A stretch of 12,106 bases of DNA from JANXSS01 sp025356535 (lineage in GTDB: Bacteria; Pseudomonadota; Gammaproteobacteria; Burkholderiales; Burkholderiaceae_D), in NCBI GenBank assembly GCA_043762325.1, contig JAYUMU010000173.1, positions 1-12,106 of the forward strand, written 5' to 3'. The translations under genes and the position numbers were made by a program. The notes below the pieces were generated by a model. That model saw only the letters and a program-made list of their open reading frames with translations, did no database searches and was not told where the DNA came from. Below, in pieces: positions 1 to 6,250 of this stretch; position 1 is the stretch's first letter; each line of letters begins with the position of its first letter.

Positions 1-123
1 AAACGACCCATCAACGACAATATCATCGCAAATTTTGTCAGGCCGAAATCAACGCTGATATTTGCTGGCAAAAACCGATTTGTTCAGTGGTTCCCTAGAA
101 GCCGGTGGCAGCGGATCGGATAA
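1..123 (+). other. Open frame entering from the left edge (possible gene 3' end or fragment)
   Basis: Frame 1 is open from the first base for 40 codons and ends at TAA 121-123. It has no internal ATG, so if it is coding it is the 3' end of a gene that starts outside the window. The predicted peptide contains STLIFAGKN and is basic towards its end. It overlaps the first part of the next frame (62-466), so both cannot be conventional genes over that stretch. A frameshift could join them into one disrupted reading frame. An open frame this short can occur by chance. Confidence 0.15.
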
Positions 124-466
124 ACGACAGCAATACCTTTCGCTCAAACAAATAGGTGATGTTCTTACGGACCTTAACTTTAGAAAACATTTTGGAAGCG
201 ATTTTCTGAGAGGAAGGGACCATCAAGGATTTGAATTTACTGCAAATAATTCTACCCAGCGCAAGAGACTACATAAACATTTTTTGGAGTGTCTAGACAA
301 CGTGGCTGGGTCAATTAGCCTAGAAGAATACAGTCAGATCACAGACGGTTTAAACAATATTGCTATGAACGATAGCAACAAAAGAAAAACTTTCCTATCC
401 AACCATCTGGTAGCAGATACATTAATTACAAAATCCTCCGCACTTTTTTTAAATGATACTAAATGA
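62..466 (+). CDS. Hypothetical protein or 5' fragment of the following gene
   Basis: I do not recognise this 134-residue product. The frame opens after TGA at 56-58. Its first usable start is TTG at 62, with another TTG at 80; neither has a visible Shine-Dalgarno sequence, and there is no early ATG. The N-terminus is Gly/Ser-rich (GGSGS), and the rest is polar and predicted helical (for example the stretch around QIGDVLTDLNF, residues 31-41). There is no signal peptide or membrane segment. It shares the AT-rich composition of the next gene and overlaps it by 14 bp. The weak start and the overlap suggest either a translationally coupled pair or one longer gene broken by a frameshift. I am fairly confident this stretch is or was coding, but not that this is the intact gene. 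Confidence 0.4.
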   Translation: MLAKTDLFSGSLEAGGSGSDKRQQYLSLKQIGDVLTDLNFRKHFGSDFLRGRDHQGFEFTANNSTQRKRLHKHFLECLDNVAGSISLEEYSQITDGLNNIAMNDSNKRKTFLSNHLVADTLITKSSALFLNDTK

Positions 467-2741
467 CAAAGTCCATGAAGAATTCCGTGCTCTGATAGGT
501 CGCTCTGCGGGTCTCCTGCCAGAAGAAAAAGCAGACGTGCTAACTGGACTAATTCTAAGAATCGGTGACCTGAATCGCAGCAATCATTCAGAAGTATTTG
601 CTGCCTGTTTTGAAGACATTAAGCAGCTTCACAAGCAATATCAGACTAAACCTCTACACGCATTTTTGCAGCAGTTGCCGAAATTCCTATGGGGTGATGC
701 AAGTGGTCGGTTTTACTTGCCCCGATTAAGAGCGATAGCATTAGAGTTACCAAGCCAGCATCAAACAATATTACTTAGCAAGATATATCGCTATTGTAGC
801 AATGCAGGTGCATTTGGAGAGTCCCGCGAGCTTCTCGAAGAATTATGGCATAGAGAAAAATCCATGTCGTCTTATGAAAAAGCAGCGTTAGTACCTTTTT
901 ATTCAAGTAAATTAAGTACAATATCGTTAGACACAGAGCGCGCTCACGTCTACGAAGGCTTGTCTGACGCAGCCAAGCATTTGGCTATTCCACAATATTT
1001 TGATGCGCAGCAAGAATTATTTAACGTGATTCATTTATTGCCGAACAGTACAGCTCGGTGTCAAAAAATATCAGAAGCCCTTGACTTAATCTCTAATTTA
1101 ACGGCTGAGACAATATTCAGCTCAAGCAGTGAGTTTGATTTGTCATCGATTAAGAGTAATCTACTTAGTTCAGTTATCAGAAGCCTTGCCAATTCAAATC
1201 TAGAAGTCAGTAAAACGACGCTACTTGATAGAGTCCAAATGGAGATCAATGCGTTACCACCGGTTAATCGCCTTCAGCCATTGCAGAATCTTGAGTGGTG
1301 CGCGAAGGAATTTGGACCGGAGTTAGGTCCTAAATTACATATCGGCGTCGATCATCGATTGCGTTTAGCTGCCGATCTACCCGGAAAAAAGCAAGCAGAT
1401 TATCTTACTACTGCGGCAGAAATTTTACAACGCTGGCCAGCTAGTGATATGAAAATGGCTCAAGTCGAAAAACTTTTTAAAACTTTACATGCTCTACCTG
1501 CGGCCTGGCGCGCGAGGCCGCTCATGCAGACAGTGTGTCACTGCATATATGACGTTGGTGGCGGTAGGAGTGCCGGATTAGGGGAGATTGGTCAAAAGCG
1601 TGTTGATGATATTTTTTTCAACCATTTTGTTCCATTGATAAAAACGGTGCGTCCAAAACAGTCGGCCCTGCTTTGCAGACAACTTGTTTATAGAGTAAAT
1701 GAACTTTCAGAAGAGCGAAAAATGGCAGGACAAGAAAGTATTTTTCAATTGAGTAGGATCTTTTCGCCTGAAGATCGTGGTGAAGTACTTCGAAAGTGTG
1801 CAGAGGCGTTTTTGGGATATAGAAATGCAGATACAGCTGTCACTGATTTGAGTAGAACGTACGAAAAAATTCTTAACGAAATCCAAATACTTCCGAAGGC
1901 TAACCAAGTACGCGCTTTAAAACCTTTGTTTTCCGGAATTAAAATTTTTCCTGCTGGAAATTCTCGACAGTTAAAGTTTATTGAAGCAATTAAACTTATT
2001 CAGGAGTTGGCTCCTGCTTTAGAGCTGGATCATCTGGACGATCTGTTAACGTCGTTTGCAGATATGTTGGAATCGGAATCATCAGACCTGTTGCTAGCGA
2101 ACTGGGACGAGTACAAAGAGTTATGCAAAGACGTTCGTAGTACGTACGAGTCGAGTGAAGATTTTTTCTTTGATATATTTACTGAAAAGTACAATGGTAC
2201 TGCATCTGACAGCCTCGATTTCTCTGTTCAACGATGGGCTCAACGGGCATTAACGCAGCAATCAACAGAGACGCAGGCAGCGTTTAGCGCGAAGATGATG
2301 CAGCTCGCCACATCACTTCCTTCTCCTTATATAGAATTACAATTCAAAACCATTTTGAAAAATCAGCAACGATTATCTACTACCGATGTTGGGAATGCTT
2401 TCAGCGAATTCAATGAATGGCTTTCTCGTGATTATAATTACCTCGAAAGAAATGATTTGTATGATGAGCAGTTTGCCGAAACTGCACAGCAGCATAAACT
2501 TCCAGGATTTTTTAAAGGATATCTAGCAGTTTCTGACTTGCTCCCAGGCACAGAGCGACTTACCTTACTAGCACAATTGTCCAAGGCCTTACCAAAATAT
2601 CCTGACGAACTATTGCCGCTCATGAGTGATGCACTGCAAGCCAAAATCGATACACTCTCACCGCAGTTGCTACCGGTTCTAACACAACGGATACACGACT
2701 TTGCACGTTCGGATGACGAGTCGGATTCAGACGATGAATAG
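453..2741 (+). CDS. Large LP-repeat helical protein of unknown function
   Basis: A 762-residue product of unknown function. It has no signal peptide, membrane segment or enzyme motif that I can recognise. A loose motif recurs: LP, about 3-4 residues, often R, then a helix with L/I spaced every three to four residues, often running to another LP. Copies begin near residues 22, 99, 196, 268, 309, 348, 480, 622 and 697, which suggests an alpha-helical repeat (solenoid-like) scaffold. The extreme C-terminus is strongly acidic (SDDESDSDDE). The start used is ATG 453; TAA lies directly upstream in frame and no Shine-Dalgarno is visible, so initiation probably depends on the overlapping upstream frame. 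The AT-rich codon use contrasts sharply with the nitrate genes and points to horizontal transfer. Large helical repeat proteins of this kind include secreted effectors of plant- or animal-associated bacteria, but nothing here proves secretion. Confidence 0.75.
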   Translation: MILNDKVHEEFRALIGRSAGLLPEEKADVLTGLILRIGDLNRSNHSEVFAACFEDIKQLHKQYQTKPLHAFLQQLPKFLWGDASGRFYLPRLRAIALELPSQHQTILLSKIYRYCSNAGAFGESRELLEELWHREKSMSSYEKAALVPFYSSKLSTISLDTERAHVYEGLSDAAKHLAIPQYFDAQQELFNVIHLLPNSTARCQKISEALDLISNLTAETIFSSSSEFDLSSIKSNLLSSVIRSLANSNLEVSKTTLLDRVQMEINALPPVNRLQPLQNLEWCAKEFGPELGPKLHIGVDHRLRLAADLPGKKQADYLTTAAEILQRWPASDMKMAQVEKLFKTLHALPAAWRARPLMQTVCHCIYDVGGGRSAGLGEIGQKRVDDIFFNHFVPLIKTVRPKQSALLCRQLVYRVNELSEERKMAGQESIFQLSRIFSPEDRGEVLRKCAEAFLGYRNADTAVTDLSRTYEKILNEIQILPKANQVRALKPLFSGIKIFPAGNSRQLKFIEAIKLIQELAPALELDHLDDLLTSFADMLESESSDLLLANWDEYKELCKDVRSTYESSEDFFFDIFTEKYNGTASDSLDFSVQRWAQRALTQQSTETQAAFSAKMMQLATSLPSPYIELQFKTILKNQQRLSTTDVGNAFSEFNEWLSRDYNYLERNDLYDEQFAETAQQHKLPGFFKGYLAVSDLLPGTERLTLLAQLSKALPKYPDELLPLMSDALQAKIDTLSPQLLPVLTQRIHDFARSDDESDSDDE

Positions 2742-2749
2742 GATTAAAT

Positions 2750-2770
2750 TAAAATTCAAACTAGATTTTA
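2750..2770 (+). terminator. Weak AT-rich hairpin after the LP-repeat gene
   Basis: TAAAAT (2750-2755) and ATTTTA (2765-2770) form a 6-bp stem with a 9-base loop, beginning 8 bp after the stop of the 762-aa gene. The stem has no GC pair and no clean T-run follows, so terminator activity is only a possibility. Confidence 0.15.
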
Positions 2771-2856
2771 TTTCAAGAATGTCGGCTGCATTCATAATTT
2801 TTTGCGATGAATTTTTTGAATTCCCTTTATCCTAAAACTGAAATCTTTAACCATAT

Positions 2857-2888
2857 CTCTTGCTCGGCATTGCTTGTAATTGCAAGAG
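2857..2888. repeat. Inverted repeat at the composition boundary
   Basis: CTCTTGC (2857-2863) and GCAAGAG (2882-2888) are perfect 7-bp inverted arms separated by 18 bases. The right arm can also pair locally in CTTGTAATTGCAAG (2873-2886). The element lies in the spacer between two convergent genes, where the AT-rich island meets GC-rich sequence. It could be a bidirectional terminator or a remnant of a junction; there is no T-run to settle it. Confidence 0.3.
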
Positions 2889-2918
2889 TTAGTTACTACG
2901 AACGGATGGCTGCGCACA

Positions 2919-2948
2919 GGTCGGGCAGACCGGGCGGCAGCTGTGCCG
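2919..2948 (-). terminator. Tandem hairpins just downstream of nasA
   Basis: Read on the minus strand, CGGCA-CAGC-TGCCG (2948 to 2935) starts 6 bases after the nasA stop codon. GGTC-TGCCC-GACC (2931 to 2919) follows directly. Two GC-rich stems at an operon end could protect the transcript 3' end or help end transcription. There is no U-tract, so a standard intrinsic terminator is not supported. Confidence 0.25.
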
Positions 2949-2954
2949 ACTGCT

Positions 2955-5723
2955 TCAGGCAACCGCAATACGCATGACACTGCGTCCCGCCAGCAGTTTC
3001 AGTTCCGGCACGCACGAGCCGCAACTGGTGCCGCATTTCAGTTTCGCCTGGACGGCGGCCAGGCGCGCATCGGCGTCGCCATCGAGACCGGCCAGCGTGC
3101 CGTTGATCTCGGTTTCCGCCACGTCCAGGCAGTTGCAGACGATGCGCCCGCGCGATTGAAAACCGGAGGGCGGTGCAGCGCTCGGCATCAAGAGGCGACG
3201 GCCGAGCGGCTGCACCGGTGTGGCGCTTTCCAGATACTCCCTCAACCAGCCGCCGGCACTGATGTCGCCGGCCAGTGCAACGCCATCGAGCTTGCCATCG
3301 ACCACGCGCATGCGGCGCGAGTTGCCGCGCCGGGCGTCGTCGTAGCGCAGCACGCTCGCATGGTTCAGGCCGAAGGCTGCTTCCAGTTCGCGCAGCAGTT
3401 CAGGCGACGCAGGGTAATCGTCGGCTGCGCGAAACTGCACGCCGACGCGGTCGCGGCCGAACAGCGTGCAGGCAGCGTAGGCAAAGCGCCGCATGCTGGG
3501 GCGCAGCTGCGCCTGCAGGCTGATCGCCTGGGTGCCATCGACCCAGCCGAAGATCAGCAGCTGCCAGGGCAGCTCGGCTTTCAACAGCTTGACGGCGGCA
3601 TGCTTCAGTTCCGGCTGCTTCGAAGTCGGATCGAGCGCGGCTGACGTCAGCGCATTGACGCCATAAGTACCGTCGCCGTGATGGCCCCGACCTGACAGGT
3701 ATTCCTCGCCCCAGTGCATGCCGATGAAGGCCTGGCCGGCGCGCATGTCTTCGCCTGCCAATGCCGGCAGGATCTGCGAGCCGCGCCGGCTGGTGACATG
3801 CACCAGGTCGCCAGCGGCCAGGAAGCGCCGGTCCATGTCGCCCTGCGCCATGACCACCGCTGGCTGCGCCGCATGGGCAAACAGTTGCGCCACCGTGCCG
3901 GTGCGGCTCATGCCGTGCCACTGGTCGCGCAGCCGACCCGTCATGAGCCGAAACGGATAATGCGCATCGACCGGTTCGGCCACGGGCCGGTAGACCGTGT
4001 CGACGAAATGGGCGCGCCCCGATGCGGTCGGAAAGATGCCGTCCTCATACAGGCGCTTCTGCCCCGCCACGGCGCCGGTCGGATACGGCCACTGTTGCGG
4101 ACCGTCCTGCGCCAGGATGGCGTACGACAGGCCGGTGATGTCGAGGTCGCGCCCGCGCGTCGACTCGCGATGTTCGTTCCAGATCGATTCTGCATCCTTG
4201 TACGGGAACAGGCTTTCGGGTCGACCGAGCAGGGCTTCCAGGCGGCGGGCGAAGTCGACCACAATCTGCCAGTCGTGGCGGGCAAGGCCCGGCGCCACCA
4301 GGGCTGGATCGATCCTGCTGATGCAGCGCTCGCTGTTGGTGACGGTGCCTTCCTTTTCACCCCAGGCAGTCGCTGAAAGCAGCACATCCGCATACGCCAC
4401 CGTGGCCGTGTTGCGATAGGCTTCCTGCACCACCACCAGCTCCGCCTTGGCCAGCGCCTCGCGCACCAGTTTCTGGTTGGGCAGCGACTGGGCGGGGTTG
4501 GTGCAGGCGATCCAGAGCAGTTTTATCTCGCCCTTTCGGACGGCCTCGAACATGTCCACCGCCGTCTTGCCGGGTGTGGCAGGCACGTCGTCGATGCCCC
4601 ACAAGGCAGCGACTTCGGCACGGTGCGCGGGGTTGCTCAGGTCACGGTGACCCGAGAGCAGGTTGGCCATGCCGCCGACCTCGCGCCCGCCCATTGCATT
4701 GGGCTGGCCGGTCAATGAAAACGGTCCGGCGCCGGGCTTGCCGATCTGACGGGTTGCCAGGTGCAGGTTGATCAAGGCGGCATTTTTTGCCGTGCCCGAG
4801 CTCGACTGGTTCAGGCCCTGGCAATACAGCGAGAGCGCGGCCGGCGACTGGCCGAACCAGCGCGCTGCGGTGACCAGGTCGGCTTCGGCAATGCCGCAGA
4901 GTTCGGCCACGAACTTCGGATTGTAGTCGCGTACCGTGCGCTTCAATTCGGCAAACCCCTCGGTGTGCGCGCCGATGAAATCCAGGTCGACCAGGTCTTC
5001 CCACAGGCAGATGTGCAGCATGCCGTTGAACAGCGCCACGTCGGTACCGGGCAGGATCGGCAGGAACAGGTCGGCGTCGCGCGCGGTGTCGGTGCGACGG
5101 GGATCGGCGACGATGACTTTGAGCTGCGGATTGTTCTTGCGGGCGTCCTCGATGCGGCGGTACAGCACCGGATGCGCATAGGCCGTGTTGGAGCCGACGA
5201 TGAAGATCAGCTGCGCATGATCGATGTCGTCATAGCAGGCCGGCGGCGCATCGGCGCCCAGCGTCTGCTTGTAGCCGGCCACCGCCGAGGACATGCACAG
5301 GCGTGAATTGGTGTCGACGTTGTTGGTGCCGATCAGGCCTTTTGCGAGCTTGTTGAAGACGTAATAATCTTCGGTCAGCAACTGGCCGGAGATGTAGAAG
5401 GCAACGCTGTCCGGGCCATGCGTGCGGATGGTATCGGCAAATTTCTGTGCGATGAAGTCGAGCGATGCATCCCAGGTGGCGGCAACCCTGTCAGCCGCAC
5501 GTTCGGTGCGCAGCTCCGGCGCCAGTGCGCGTGCCTGCTGGCGCAAAGCCGGCGCGGCGGTCAGATGCAGCGTGCTGCCCTTGGTGCACAACCGGCCGAA
5601 ATTTGCCGGATGGTCGGGGTCGCCGCGCACGCCGGTGACTTCGCCGCCTGCGGTTGCGATCAGGACGCCGCAGCCGACGCCGCAGTAGCAGCAGGTCGCC
5701 CTGACTTCCTTGCATTCACTCAT
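2955..5723 (-). CDS. nasA: Assimilatory nitrate reductase, molybdenum catalytic subunit with C-terminal BFD domain
   Basis: Reduces nitrate to nitrite in the cytoplasm (called nasC in Pseudomonas). It has 922 residues and no Tat or Sec signal, as expected for the assimilatory enzyme. The N-terminal [4Fe-4S] motif is C11-x2-C14-x3-C18 ... C46, followed by the conserved LCTKG. Cys143 in RLCMSSA fits the molybdenum ligand of the Nap/Nas family. The bis-MGD oxidoreductase body and its C-terminal dinucleotide-binding domain run to about residue 710. Residues ~794-846 resemble the reductase C-terminal segment of NirB. A BFD-type [2Fe-2S] domain follows, with C863, C865, C901 and C904. The start ATG overlaps the nirD stop as ATGA, so translation is coupled. 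No separate NasB-type NADH reductase is in the window. The gene ends the operon here, with no siroheme methyltransferase after it. Confidence 0.95.
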   Translation of the reverse strand: MSECKEVRATCCYCGVGCGVLIATAGGEVTGVRGDPDHPANFGRLCTKGSTLHLTAAPALRQQARALAPELRTERAADRVAATWDASLDFIAQKFADTIRTHGPDSVAFYISGQLLTEDYYVFNKLAKGLIGTNNVDTNSRLCMSSAVAGYKQTLGADAPPACYDDIDHAQLIFIVGSNTAYAHPVLYRRIEDARKNNPQLKVIVADPRRTDTARDADLFLPILPGTDVALFNGMLHICLWEDLVDLDFIGAHTEGFAELKRTVRDYNPKFVAELCGIAEADLVTAARWFGQSPAALSLYCQGLNQSSSGTAKNAALINLHLATRQIGKPGAGPFSLTGQPNAMGGREVGGMANLLSGHRDLSNPAHRAEVAALWGIDDVPATPGKTAVDMFEAVRKGEIKLLWIACTNPAQSLPNQKLVREALAKAELVVVQEAYRNTATVAYADVLLSATAWGEKEGTVTNSERCISRIDPALVAPGLARHDWQIVVDFARRLEALLGRPESLFPYKDAESIWNEHRESTRGRDLDITGLSYAILAQDGPQQWPYPTGAVAGQKRLYEDGIFPTASGRAHFVDTVYRPVAEPVDAHYPFRLMTGRLRDQWHGMSRTGTVAQLFAHAAQPAVVMAQGDMDRRFLAAGDLVHVTSRRGSQILPALAGEDMRAGQAFIGMHWGEEYLSGRGHHGDGTYGVNALTSAALDPTSKQPELKHAAVKLLKAELPWQLLIFGWVDGTQAISLQAQLRPSMRRFAYAACTLFGRDRVGVQFRAADDYPASPELLRELEAAFGLNHASVLRYDDARRGNSRRMRVVDGKLDGVALAGDISAGGWLREYLESATPVQPLGRRLLMPSAAPPSGFQSRGRIVCNCLDVAETEINGTLAGLDGDADARLAAVQAKLKCGTSCGSCVPELKLLAGRSVMRIAVA

Positions 5724-6091
5724 GCAGGCGCAAGCTCGGTGACCTGCCGGGCGAGCTCATCCGCATCGAGGGAAATCACGCCGGCTTCGACCCGGATGCT
5801 GAAGGTGGCGGTGCAACCGACGTCCGGTGCGATGGCACAACCGGAACCGAGTTCGATGTTCCAGCCATGCAGCGGACAGGCCACGCGGCTGCCGAAGACG
5901 ATGCCCTGCGACAGCGGCCCGCCCTTGTGCGGGCAGCGGTCGAGCACGGCAAATACCTGGTCCTCGCTGTTGCGGAAAATCGCCACATCCGGCTTCGCCG
6001 GCAGGCCGTCGGTGCCGGTGCGCCGGACCACGCGCGCACCCAGCACCGGTATGTCGCTGACATTGCAGATGACTTTCCACTGATTCGACAT
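5720..6091 (-). CDS. nirD: Nitrite reductase small subunit, Rieske type
   Basis: Small subunit of the cytoplasmic NAD(P)H nitrite reductase, partner of NirB; 123 residues, normal for the family. The Rieske fold carries a complete ligand set, C53-x-H55 (CPH) and C72-x2-H75 (CPLH) with 16 residues between, so it should bind a [2Fe-2S] cluster. Some enterobacterial NirD proteins are Rieske-like without these ligands. The frame is open further upstream to 6133, but I chose ATG 6091 because it begins the conserved MSNQWKVIC and has a good AAGGA seven bases upstream. It follows the 40-aa ORF by 10 bp and overlaps nasA by 4 bp, which places it in the middle of the nirB-nirD-nasA transcript. Confidence 0.93.
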   Translation of the reverse strand: MSNQWKVICNVSDIPVLGARVVRRTGTDGLPAKPDVAIFRNSEDQVFAVLDRCPHKGGPLSQGIVFGSRVACPLHGWNIELGSGCAIAPDVGCTATFSIRVEAGVISLDADELARQVTELAPA

Positions 6092-6098
6092 CGTTGCT

Positions 6099-6103
6099 TC
6101 CTT
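6099..6103 (-). promoter_or_regulatory. Ribosome binding site of nirD, overlapping the upstream stop
   Basis: AAGGA lies 7 bases before the nirD ATG and overlaps the TAA of the 40-aa ORF (6104-6102). This decides the nirD start in favour of 6091 over the longer frame and implies coupling to translation of the small ORF. Confidence 0.7.
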
Positions 6104-6224
6104 ATCGTAAATGCGCGATGTTGACGGGCGCATGCCGGGTGACGGTGTCGCGAAACATGCAGGTGTTGACGATCAGGCCGACCGCCCCGATGGTGACGAC
6201 GACTGCGGCGCAGTATATTTTCAT
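6102..6224 (-). CDS. 40-aa single-helix membrane peptide between nirB and nirD
   Basis: A small ORF not previously known to me. The start is ATG 6224-6222, with AAAGGA seven bases upstream, and the stop is TAA. The 40-residue product begins MKIYCAAVVV, and residues ~3-24 form one hydrophobic segment containing small residues (AVVVTIGAVG). A short basic tail with R25, R30, H31 and R40 follows. It has cysteines at 5 and 22 and no charged residue inside the helix apart from K2 near the start. It sits 26 bp after nirB and 10 bp before nirD on the same strand and is likely translated as part of the operon. It could be a membrane peptide that tethers or regulates the nitrite reductase or transporter, or simply a translational coupler for nirD. 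The function is unknown; the case for coding rests on the ribosome binding site, spacing and hydrophobic composition. Confidence 0.6.
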   Translation of the reverse strand: MKIYCAAVVVTIGAVGLIVNTCMFRDTVTRHAPVNIAHLR

Positions 6225-6231
6225 GATTTTT

Positions 6232-6237
6232 TCCTTT
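6232..6237 (-). promoter_or_regulatory. Strong Shine-Dalgarno for the 40-aa ORF
   Basis: AAAGGA is followed by a 7-base A-rich spacer and then ATG at 6224. It lies in the 26-bp gap after the nirB stop. It is a better site than that of nirB itself, and it is the main evidence that the tiny ORF is translated. Confidence 0.6.
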
Positions 6238-6250
6238 GGTTGCAGGACTG

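Noticed and set aside
444..450. Run of seven T as a slippery site or sequencing indel joining the two left frames
   Set aside because: Adding or removing one T gives an immediate stop in both cases, so the T-run alone cannot fuse the frames.
453..2741. Leucine-rich repeats or SKWP-type effector repeats in the 762-aa protein
   Set aside because: The LP-centred motif lacks the LxxLxxN asparagine ladder and the SKWP signature, and its spacing is irregular, so I do not assign either family.
2792..2980. 62-codon minus-strand frame overlapping the nasA end
   Set aside because: It has no ribosome binding site, spans the composition boundary and shows no recognisable domain. It does not resemble the start of a siroheme methyltransferase.
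2880..3644. 254-codon plus-strand frame opposite the end of nasA
   Set aside because: It is antisense to the conserved BFD and reductase-like region of NasA, with an Arg/Ala/Gln-rich product typical of shadow frames.
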